A stretch of 26,918 nucleotides of DNA, from positions 1 through 26,918 of the forward strand of contig JADZFO010000013.1 of assembly GCA_020849855.1 (NCBI GenBank), in the 5' to 3' direction. The DNA is from a bacterium. Its GTDB lineage: Bacteria > 4484-113 > JAFGCY01. Below, piece by piece: positions 9,006 to 15,694 of the stretch (its first letter is position 1; each line of letters opens with the position of its first letter). A program made the translations under genes and the position numbers. The notes beneath the pieces are model-generated. The model ran no database searches. It saw nothing but the letters and a program-made list of their open reading frames with translations, and was not told the origin of the DNA.

Positions 9006-10338
9006 CCACCAAGGCACCAAGGCACCAAGAAGAATGTATTTCTTAGGCACCCAGTTCAGGCATCAATCGAATGTGGCTAATCGAAGCTTGCGGCTCTTTC
9101 AGGCTTTGACTTGGTGCCTTGGTGTCTTGGTGGTTTGCCTTTTCTGCTGCCCCGCTTTCGCGGCCAGCGGCGATATCCCCTCGGTTACTTATACCGAGCT
9201 GGAGCAGGCGCTGGCCCTGTCCGGCAGTAACCGTCCGGAGCTGCAGGAAGCCCTGGACTACGCCGCGCAGAAGCCCTTCGCTTTGCAGGCCATGCGCTTT
9301 GTGCTGGTCTCGCTGCCCCTGGCTGACCTTGGCTCCATCACTGGCGAGGAGCTGATCGAGCACTTCGAGCTGGCCTCGGCCGCCCGCAGCGAGATGGCCT
9401 GCGTCCGCAGCATGCCCGCCGCCAGCGGCAGCTCAACAGGCTATGGCTACAGCGACGCGGTCTGGGCGCATTACGTCCTGCCGCCGCGGGTCAGCCAGGA
9501 GCCGCTCTCTGCCTGGCGGCCCTACTTTTACGGCGAGCTGCTGGAACTGGTAAAGGACATTCCCAGCATGGAGACGGCCGCGCTGGAGGTCAGCAAGTGG
9601 TGCGCGACCAAGGTGCGCTTCGTGCAGACCCAGCGCCGCGACCAGGGCCCGCTGAGCACCCTGGCCAGCGGCTTTGGCCGCTGCGAGGAGCTGTGCATCT
9701 TTTACATCGACGCCTGCCGCGCGGTGGGCATCCCGGCCCGCATGGCCTACTGTCCCTGGTGGAGCATCACAGATAACAACCATGCCTGGGTCGAGGTCTA
9801 TGCCGAGGATGGCCGCTTCCACTACACCGGCGGCTGCGAGCCTGCGCCGACCCTCGATAACGCCTGGTTCGGCGAATCGGCCAAGCAGTGCAGCATCGTC
9901 ATCAGCCCCTGCTTCGGCCTGCCGGAGATGGACAGCAGCAGCGGCCGGCCGATGGTGGACGGCATGGAGGTGCTGAGCTTCCAGAGCACCGTCGGCGCGC
10001 GCTTTTGCCAGATCAACACAACGCCCTATTACCGCCAGACCAGCCGGCTGAGCGTGCAGCTCGAGCCACTGGCCGATGGCAGCCTGCCCAAAGCAGTCTA
10101 CGTGCATGTCTACAACTATGGCTGCATGCGCCAGGTGGCCAAGGTCAGTGTCAATGAGCAGGGTTTCGCCGGGGTGCTGCTGGGGCCGGGGACCTATACC
10201 CTGAGCGCAGAGGGCAGCCAGGGACCGCGCAGCACGACCGTCAAGCTTGGCTTTAATGACATTGTCAGCCTGCACTGGCCTAGTCCTCTCGGCCAGGCCG
10301 AGCGCGAGCTGCTGCACTTCCCGAAGGACCCGCAGTAG
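8995..10338 (+). CDS. Exported transglutaminase-domain protein with intact Cys/His
   Basis: Transglutaminase-like cysteine enzyme, probably periplasmic or secreted, acting as a protease, amidase or crosslinker. Cys230 lies in GFGRCEE and His263 in NHAWVEVY. An acidic third residue is available as Glu282 or Asp288 in the GCEPAPTLD segment. A C-terminal beta-rich domain at about 345-430 resembles a carboxypeptidase-regulatory-like fold. The N-terminal helical region at 64-130 is similar to the upstream paralogue. The start is uncertain. The ATG at 8995 overlaps the upstream gene, and ATG 9034 or GTG 9073 are in frame. From GTG 9073 the protein would begin as a normal signal peptide ending in AFAASG. 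The first 47 residues lie inside an inverted-repeat element at 9004-9135, whose right arm encodes the hydrophobic core of the signal peptide. Confidence 0.75.
   Translation: MQINHQGTKAPRRMYFLGTQFRHQSNVANRSLRLFQALTWCLGVLVVCLFCCPAFAASGDIPSVTYTELEQALALSGSNRPELQEALDYAAQKPFALQAMRFVLVSLPLADLGSITGEELIEHFELASAARSEMACVRSMPAASGSSTGYGYSDAVWAHYVLPPRVSQEPLSAWRPYFYGELLELVKDIPSMETAALEVSKWCATKVRFVQTQRRDQGPLSTLASGFGRCEELCIFYIDACRAVGIPARMAYCPWWSITDNNHAWVEVYAEDGRFHYTGGCEPAPTLDNAWFGESAKQCSIVISPCFGLPEMDSSSGRPMVDGMEVLSFQSTVGARFCQINTTPYYRQTSRLSVQLEPLADGSLPKAVYVHVYNYGCMRQVAKVSVNEQGFAGVLLGPGTYTLSAEGSQGPRSTTVKLGFNDIVSLHWPSPLGQAERELLHFPKDPQ
9004..9135. repeat. 132-bp inverted-repeat element with CACCAAGG octamer arms
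   Basis: The left arm at 9004-9029 and right arm at 9110-9135 are 26 bases each and match as inverted repeats at 25 positions. Each arm is essentially three tandem copies of the octamer CACCAAGG (left) or its complement (right). The 80-base interior is visibly less GC-rich than its surroundings. The left arm begins across the stop codon of the upstream gene and the right arm lies within the signal-peptide codons of the downstream gene. I recall near-identical CACCAAGG-type repeats scattered in many environmental genomes, but cannot verify that here. It is probably a non-autonomous (MITE- or REP-like) element. Confidence 0.75.
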
Positions 10339-10440
10339 ACCAGCCAGCTGCCGGGAGCGCCTGCGTGCTGGCACCGCGCTTAAGCTTGCTGGCCTGCTGG
10401 AGCGCGCAATCAAACCTGCGAAGTCAGGGCCGGGCGCGGC

Positions 10441-10902
10441 TTAGAGCACGAAGCGGCCGCGGCGGTGGTCGTCGGCGAACCATAGCTCGTCCAACACACC
10501 ATAGCGCTCATAGCGGTTGTCGGCGGTGTCCTTGTACTCGGCGTCCTGCTGCTGCCTCGGCTTGGCAGCGTTGGTCTCGCCCACGCTTCTCAGCTCGCCG
10601 CTCAGGCGCAGCAGCACAAAGTTGGAGGCCGGAGCCGCGCGGTGCACCGCCTCATGGCTGCCGCCATAGTCGCTGACCACATACATGCTCAGCAGGCGGG
10701 TGCTGTCGATCCCGTACTCGCCCAGAACGCGCTGGGCGAAGGCCGACTGCAGCGGGGAGTAGTAGAAATGCCCTTCACTGTCGCTGGCCAGGCAGGCTTC
10801 AACTATGCCCTTGCAGTAGGCACAGACGCCGTCGTAAAAGAAGATGGCGCGGCCCTGCAGCTCGTCATGGGCCGGGTTGGCGGATGCGGCCAGCTCACTC
10901 AT
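10441..10902 (-). CDS. DCC-family thiol-disulfide oxidoreductase-like protein (DUF393)
   Basis: Small cytosolic thioredoxin-fold-like protein of 153 residues. The family hallmark FFYDGVCAYC lies near the N-terminus, with Cys27 and Cys30 forming the C-x-x-C pair. The C-terminal segment YKDTADNRYERYG near 122-134 matches the conserved V-A-x-N-R-Y end of DCC proteins. The ATG at 10902 is preceded by GAGGAA at short spacing and by an extended -10 promoter. Family members are proposed to act in redox reactions, but their substrates are mostly unknown. It has its own promoter and lies downstream of the FG-GAP gene on the same strand, ending about 100 bases from the convergent transglutaminase gene. 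No terminator is visible between them. Confidence 0.85.
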   Translation of the reverse strand: MSELAASANPAHDELQGRAIFFYDGVCAYCKGIVEACLASDSEGHFYYSPLQSAFAQRVLGEYGIDSTRLLSMYVVSDYGGSHEAVHRAAPASNFVLLRLSGELRSVGETNAAKPRQQQDAEYKDTADNRYERYGVLDELWFADDHRRGRFVL

Positions 10903-10941
10903 TTCCTCAGGTCTCCCTAGTTTCCAGTTCTCGGGAGCCGG

Positions 10942-10950
10942 ATTATAACA
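10942..10950 (-). promoter_or_regulatory. Extended -10 promoter for the DCC gene
   Basis: On the minus strand the sequence reads TGT-TATAAT, a perfect -10 box with the TGn extension, occupying 10950 down to 10942. No recognisable -35 lies 16-18 bases upstream, as is typical for extended -10 promoters. The start would be near 10935, giving an untranslated leader of about 33 bases before the ATG at 10902. Confidence 0.55.
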
Positions 10951-10963
10951 AGGGCTTGCCAGC

Positions 10964-13900
10964 TCACTGCTTCAGCTCAGCCTTGCCCGCGCTGAACTGC
11001 TTTGTCACAGCGCTGCTGCCGTCAGGCCAGAGTACCTGCAGCTCCAGGGGCTTCGCGCCTTCAGGGATGCCAAAGTGCTGGGCGCCGCTGTAGCCGCACA
11101 GATAGCCCGCGCCACACTGAACCACGCGGCTGAGGGTCTGGCCATTGTCCAGCTTCAGATTCAGCCGTGCGCCAACAGACGCTGTGTTGGGCGAGCGGCC
11201 AGTCAGGCTGACCCACAGATCGCTGCCCAGCCGGCGGCGGCTCTCCTGCCCCAGGGCCAGCCGGGGCGCCGCGTTGCTGACGGTCAGCAGCATATCGGCC
11301 CGCGAATCGCCGTCGAAGTTGGCCAGCAGCGCGCCGCGGCCGTCCTCCCACTGCAGCACGCCGGACTCCCCCGGTTCGAGCACAGTGAAGCCGCCCTTAC
11401 CGTCAGCGCTGAGCAGGGCGCCATAGCCGCTGGTCCAGTGCCCGGTCTCCGGCTGGGGGCCGTCGAAGTTCTGCGAAAGCCAGGCGTCCAGATTGCCATC
11501 GCAGTTGAAGTCGGCCAGCGCGATGCCAAAGACCGGCGCCCACTGCGCCGGCCCGGGCAGCGGCTCCGGGCTGAAGTTCCAGCCGCCTTCGTTGCGCAGC
11601 AGCAGGCTTTGCAGCTCGCTGGCCTCAAACTTCTCCGCCTGGCTCGCCCTGGCGCCGTAGATCTCCTCGAAGGTCGCATCGGCAAAGCTGGCCCAGGTGG
11701 GCCACTTCTGCGGGATATAGCCAACGGCATAGCCGCTGCAGGAGCGTCCGCGGCCCGGCAGCAGGCAGCCGTCGTTGCGCCACTTGGTCTCGATCAGGTC
11801 GCGGGTGCCGTTGCCGTCAAAGTCGGCAGCGTACATCAGCACCGGCCGCTGATCCTTCGGGTGGTACTTGGTATTGCCGCCACTGTTGCCGGCCAGCAGG
11901 TCCAGGTCGCCGTCGTTATCAAGATCTCCGGCGGCGATGCTCTGCCACCAGCCGCTGGGGCTGAGCGGCCTGGCCGCGGCAAAGCTGCTGCCCGTGTTGG
12001 GATAAATGCAGACACTGCCCCAGCGCTGGGCGGTGATCAGATCCAGGCGGCCGTCGCTGTCCATGTCGGCAAGCTGGGCATCACTGATCTGTCCGGGCGC
12101 CGGGCTGGGCAACCAGGCCGCAGTGGCATCACTGAACTCGCCTTTTCCGCTGTTGAGCCAGACTGCGCTGGGTGCGGCCTTGCCATAGGCAAAGGGCACC
12201 AGATGCCCGGCCAGGAAGAGGTCAACATCGCCGTCGCCGTCCAGGTCGCCGGCACAGGCCGCAGCGGTGCTGACCTGGCGCGCCGGCAGCTGCATGGGCT
12301 GGAATCCCTGCTGCGTCTGCAGCAATAGGCGCACACCGTAGCTTTCCGACCCCGCTGGCGCTTCCATGCCGCCAAGCGTGACCAGCAGGTCCAGCTTATT
12401 GTCAGCGTTGGCGTCCAGCCACAGCGCGGCCATCTGCTCCGCGTCGTCGGGGAATATGCCCAGGGGCAGGGCCACGGCACTAAAGCCGCCCTTGCCGTCG
12501 CCGCGCAGTAACTGCCCGGGCTGGCCCGCCGCCCCGCAGAGATAGGCATCCAGCGCGCCGTCGTTGTCATAGTCGGCCACCGCGCCGCCGGAGCCCAGCA
12601 TGCTCTGCTGGATCGGCAGTAGGGGTTCCTTCTCATACTCGGTCTGACCGATGGCTGTGTTCTCTTCGTGCCGCCAGTCCAGCTCGCTCAGCTTGAAGAG
12701 GGGCTGGGGGTCCTCAGGCTCCCAGCGGCTCAGCTTCGCGGCCCGCTCAATGCGGTAAAACTTGCCCCCGGCCAGATGCTCATGCAGCTGCAGGCTGCCG
12801 TCCGGCCAGCGGATCTCCAGGCGTTCAATCTCCGGCGCGCTGCCCAGGCCAAAGTACAGCCGCGGGCTTTCTCCGGTGGCGAAGCCGCGGGCCAGCACCA
12901 CTTCCTGGGCCTGCACTCCGCCGCCAAAGCTGGCCAGGACCCGTGCGCCCACCGCCGCGCTGTTCGCCCCGGGCTGCGCGAGCTCGATCACTACACGCTG
13001 TCCGTCGACCGCCACGTCATTGCGGTAGAGCAGCGCCGGGGAGTTGACGCAGTTAACCAGCAGGTCCTGGTCGCCGTCGCCGTCATAGTCGGCCAGGCTC
13101 GCGCCGGTGCCGATGCTGTTGTCGTGGATTCCCCAGTTGTCCGCCGCCTTCTGGTACTTCAGCGGCGCGCTGGGCGTGAAGATGGCGTCGTCGCTGAGGT
13201 AAGGCGGCAGGCTGAGCAGGAAGTCCTCGATCTCCTCATTGCTCTTGCCTTCCTGCTGCATGCGGGCGGCGGTCAAGACATTGTCCACTTCCACTGCGCG
13301 GCTGGGATAGCCGTTGGAGGCAAAGAGCTCCGGCAGGCCGTCGCAGTTCAGGTCAGCGATGCGGCAGGACCAGGTCCAGTCGCTGCTCTGCACGCCGGCC
13401 AACTCGGCGCATTCGCTCATCCAGCCACCGCCGCGGCCCACAAAGAGCGTGTTGCGCATGTTCTGCTGCGGGCGCAGCTGGATCAGCTCCCAGCGCCATT
13501 CGTTCATATCGCCGCTCTGCTTGCGAGCATCCTTGTAGTCGCTGGGCAGCATGTCGCCCACGTAGAAGTCAAGCTGGCCGTCGGCATTCAGGTCGCCCGC
13601 ATCCGAACCCATGGAGAAGAAGCTGGTCCGCCGCAACATCTCGCGGGCCCGGTCGGTGAAAGTGCCGTCCCCGTTATTGATGAAGTACTTGTCCGGAGAC
13701 TCGAAGTCGCCCGAGACATAGATATCCGTAAAGCCGTCATCGTTGAAGTCGGCGGCCAGGGGCTGCAGGGACCAGCCGTGGAAATCGATACCCGCGGCCT
13801 TGCTGTTATCGCTGAAGCTACCCTTGCCGTCGTTGATCAGCAGCATGTCGGCATTCGCGCAGGCCGTCAGCTTGCCGGAGGGCTCAAGGTAATACACACC

Positions 13901-14674
13901 CGCGGCCTCGGGCGGCGCTATGGCCACATGGGTCCGCGGGTCAATCTTCAGCTCGGCGCCCTTTGCCGTCAGTTCCTGCAGCAGATAGCGCTCCCTGACC
14001 TTGGTCAAGCGGTAGTTCGCCAGATAGAGGTCCAGGTCTCCATCGCGGTCAGCATCCAGCACCGCGCTCTGGGTCGTGCAGCGCTCGACCGCCGCGCCGC
14101 GCTTGTCCGCCTCCTCGGTGAACCCGCCCTTGCCATCGCCGATAAAGAGCCGGTTCTGGCCCTTCGTGTTGCTGACATAAAGGTCCAGCAGGCCGTCGGC
14201 GCTGAGGTCGGCAAAGACCGCGCCGCTGCTCCAGTCCAAGCCGCAGTCCAGGGCGCCACCGGCCTCGGCCGTGACGTCCGTGAAGCGCATCCCGCCTTCA
14301 TTGCGCAGCAGCTTGTTTGGTGATTCAACTCCGCAGAGATACACGTCCAGGTCGCCATCCGCATCGTAATCACCGCTGGCCAGGCCGGCCCAGAAGTTGA
14401 TTGACTCGATGCGCAGCTCGCGGCTGTCGGCCTTGTTGGTGAAGTCAATCCCGCTCTCATCTGCGCTGAGCAGAGTGAAGACCGCGCCGGTGCCTGCACT
14501 GGGGCTCGTCAGCGGCTGTCCCTCGGGTGCCGGGAGCGCGACAAGTTTGTTGCCTGCCTGCCCCCCGGAAGTCTGGCGGAGGTCCTTGACACAGCCGCAG
14601 CACAGCAGGCCGGCTGTCAGTCCGGAGAGCCCCGGCAGCAGGATCAAAAGCCGCTGAATGGAGTACAGGCGCAT
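10964..14674 (-). CDS. Exported FG-GAP/VCBS repeat protein with two ASPIC-UnbV domains (CRTAC1-like)
   Basis: A 1236-residue extracellular or surface protein of beta-propeller type. Many Ca-binding loops of the form D-x-D-x-D-G-x-x-D (for example DYDADGDLDVY and DFNDDGFTDIY) recur through the whole chain. Two ASPIC-UnbV domains are present, at about residues 575-633 and 1166-1225, each with GARV/GARL and a WPDGS signature. The protein is thus two tandem propeller-plus-UnbV units. I chose ATG 14674 because GGGGG precedes it by about 6 bases; a TTG 12 bases upstream (14686) is an alternative. The N-terminus has a hydrophobic signal (about 8-25) ending in LLCCGC, which may be a lipobox. Families like this are common in Planctomycetes, Verrucomicrobia and Acidobacteria, and their function is unknown, possibly adhesion or carbohydrate binding. 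Confidence 0.9.
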   Translation of the reverse strand: MRLYSIQRLLILLPGLSGLTAGLLCCGCVKDLRQTSGGQAGNKLVALPAPEGQPLTSPSAGTGAVFTLLSADESGIDFTNKADSRELRIESINFWAGLASGDYDADGDLDVYLCGVESPNKLLRNEGGMRFTDVTAEAGGALDCGLDWSSGAVFADLSADGLLDLYVSNTKGQNRLFIGDGKGGFTEEADKRGAAVERCTTQSAVLDADRDGDLDLYLANYRLTKVRERYLLQELTAKGAELKIDPRTHVAIAPPEAAGVYYLEPSGKLTACANADMLLINDGKGSFSDNSKAAGIDFHGWSLQPLAADFNDDGFTDIYVSGDFESPDKYFINNGDGTFTDRAREMLRRTSFFSMGSDAGDLNADGQLDFYVGDMLPSDYKDARKQSGDMNEWRWELIQLRPQQNMRNTLFVGRGGGWMSECAELAGVQSSDWTWSCRIADLNCDGLPELFASNGYPSRAVEVDNVLTAARMQQEGKSNEEIEDFLLSLPPYLSDDAIFTPSAPLKYQKAADNWGIHDNSIGTGASLADYDGDGDQDLLVNCVNSPALLYRNDVAVDGQRVVIELAQPGANSAAVGARVLASFGGGVQAQEVVLARGFATGESPRLYFGLGSAPEIERLEIRWPDGSLQLHEHLAGGKFYRIERAAKLSRWEPEDPQPLFKLSELDWRHEENTAIGQTEYEKEPLLPIQQSMLGSGGAVADYDNDGALDAYLCGAAGQPGQLLRGDGKGGFSAVALPLGIFPDDAEQMAALWLDANADNKLDLLVTLGGMEAPAGSESYGVRLLLQTQQGFQPMQLPARQVSTAAACAGDLDGDGDVDLFLAGHLVPFAYGKAAPSAVWLNSGKGEFSDATAAWLPSPAPGQISDAQLADMDSDGRLDLITAQRWGSVCIYPNTGSSFAAARPLSPSGWWQSIAAGDLDNDGDLDLLAGNSGGNTKYHPKDQRPVLMYAADFDGNGTRDLIETKWRNDGCLLPGRGRSCSGYAVGYIPQKWPTWASFADATFEEIYGARASQAEKFEASELQSLLLRNEGGWNFSPEPLPGPAQWAPVFGIALADFNCDGNLDAWLSQNFDGPQPETGHWTSGYGALLSADGKGGFTVLEPGESGVLQWEDGRGALLANFDGDSRADMLLTVSNAAPRLALGQESRRRLGSDLWVSLTGRSPNTASVGARLNLKLDNGQTLSRVVQCGAGYLCGYSGAQHFGIPEGAKPLELQVLWPDGSSAVTKQFSAGKAELKQ

Positions 14675-14695
14675 GGCGACCCCCAACAGGCTTGG

Positions 14696-14724
14696 AACCT
14701 GCCAGCAGAAACTCCAGGCAGGTT
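14696..14724 (-). promoter_or_regulatory. Inverted repeat in the 5' leader of the FG-GAP gene
   Basis: AACCTGCC (14696-14703) and GGCAGGTT (14717-14724) form a perfect 8-bp inverted repeat around a 13-base spacer. A TATAAT box at 14737-14732 (minus strand) would start transcription near 14725, so the repeat would form a hairpin at the very 5' end of the mRNA. It could equally be an operator covering the start site. Confidence 0.45.
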
Positions 14725-14731
14725 AATGGCG

Positions 14732-14737
14732 ATTATA
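14732..14737 (-). promoter_or_regulatory. -10 box for the FG-GAP gene
   Basis: A perfect TATAAT is seen on the minus strand from 14737 to 14732, about 57 bases upstream of the ATG at 14674. I see no good -35 at standard spacing. The box lies in an otherwise GC-rich region, which makes a chance match less likely. Confidence 0.45.
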
Positions 14738-14833
14738 GTCAGTTGCCACAGAGATCAGAGTCTGTGCTTGCTTGAAGGGCATTGAAAGTGAGTTTCGTCC
14801 AGGCGCTGACCCGGACTGGCCGGAAGGCTAAAA

Positions 14834-14920
14834 CGGAGAGGGAGGGATTCGAACCCTCGGTACCTTTTACAGCACACCCGCTTTCCAGGCGAGCGCCTTA
14901 AACCGCTCGGCCACCTCTCC
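14834..14920 (-). tRNA. tRNA-Ser(GGA)
   Basis: An 87-nucleotide class II tRNA on the minus strand. The acceptor strand GGAGAGG (14920-14914) pairs with CCTCTCC (14841-14835), and the discriminator G is at 14834. The D-loop contains the usual GG. The anticodon stem CTCGC/GCGGG holds the loop C-T-G-G-A-A-A, with anticodon GGA at 14886-14884. A long variable arm with a GTGC/GTAC stem follows, then a T-arm with GTTCGAATC. The bases after the discriminator are TTT on this strand, so CCA is not encoded and must be added by the CCA-adding enzyme. It reads UCC and UCU serine codons. Confidence 0.97.
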
Positions 14921-14932
14921 AGTGCCTCTGGG

Positions 14933-14941
14933 ATTATACCA
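14933..14941 (-). promoter_or_regulatory. Extended -10 promoter of tRNA-Ser
   Basis: The minus strand reads TGG-TATAAT from 14941 to 14933, a perfect extended -10 element. The tRNA 5' end is 12 bases downstream, so the primary transcript would carry only about a 5-base leader. Confidence 0.6.
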
Positions 14942-14981
14942 ATGCAGCGCCGCCTTTTCGCGCCGCGCCGGGGCAGCAGGC

Positions 14982-15668
14982 TCAGCCCGTCAGGGTCAGC
15001 CAGTACCAGACATTGCGCTGCTCGCTGTGGCAGGGCTCAAAGCCGCGTGGAAAGGGCTGCTCCACACGGGAAACCTTGGCGCCGCGCGGAAAGGCGCGCA
15101 CAGCCTGCTCCAGTTCCTGCAGGCTGAAGAAGTGATGCGCCAGCCCGGCTTCAGCCGTCCGGTCCAGCACCACAGTGCCGGGCTCGGGCCAGACCCCCCA
15201 GTGCGCCGGCGGGGCGTTCTCTCTGGCGGGGACCGATACGATCGCCGTTCCGCCCACTTTCAGCACCCGCTTCAGCTCCAGCATGGAGCGTTTGAAGTCC
15301 GCCAGATGACCGTGCTGGTAGACGCTGGTGGCAACGATCAGCGCGAAGAAGCCGCTGGTGAAAGGCATGCGACGCCAGTCGCCCCGGGACATCGTACCCA
15401 CCTGACCCGCCTCGCCCAGCACCTGGTGCGCCCGGGTGAGAGCATCGGCGCTCCAGTCGAGGCCGGTCACCCGCCAGCCCCGGCGGGCCAGCTCCAGGGT
15501 ATGGCGCCCGCAGCCGCAGCCAATATCCAGGGCCTGGCGCAGCTTTGGCTCCAGCTTATCAAGGCGGCTGCACAGCTCGGCGTCAGCCTCCAGCGAGCGC
15601 ATATCGCTGTCACGCGCACGGCTCTCCCAGAGAGCCATCTGCTGCTGCTGGTTCAGCTCAGTGATCAT
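14982..15668 (-). CDS. Class I SAM-dependent methyltransferase
   Basis: A 228-residue Rossmann-fold methyltransferase. Motif I reads LDIGCGCGRHTLELA near residues 46-60, followed by VTGLDWS (motif II acidic end near 70-76). An RGDW segment leads into ALIVATSVYQHG (motif IV). A motif V/VI-like LELKRVLKVGGTAIVSVP follows. No family-specific substrate domain can be seen, so target and product stay unknown; it belongs broadly to the Methyltransf_11/25 group. The ATG at 15668 has no Shine-Dalgarno, but TATGAT lies on the minus strand at 15685-15680, 11 bases upstream, suggesting a very short leader. It starts 26 bases after the stop of the 1042-residue exported protein on the same strand. Confidence 0.8.
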   Translation of the reverse strand: MITELNQQQQMALWESRARDSDMRSLEADAELCSRLDKLEPKLRQALDIGCGCGRHTLELARRGWRVTGLDWSADALTRAHQVLGEAGQVGTMSRGDWRRMPFTSGFFALIVATSVYQHGHLADFKRSMLELKRVLKVGGTAIVSVPARENAPPAHWGVWPEPGTVVLDRTAEAGLAHHFFSLQELEQAVRAFPRGAKVSRVEQPFPRGFEPCHSEQRNVWYWLTLTG

Positions 15669-15694
15669 GCGGCAGGAAGATCATAGCGCGCAGG

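Noticed and set aside
10642-10920. Plus-strand 92-codon frame over the DCC gene
   Set aside because: Antisense shadow of the DCC protein, which has the clear C-x-x-C signature on the minus strand.
11075-12328. Long open frame antisense to the FG-GAP gene (also 12668-14323)
   Set aside because: Composition is Ala/Gly/Val/Gln-rich with no domain, start signal or neighbour logic, and the opposite strand encodes a clear repeat protein. It is a shadow frame of GC-rich coding DNA.
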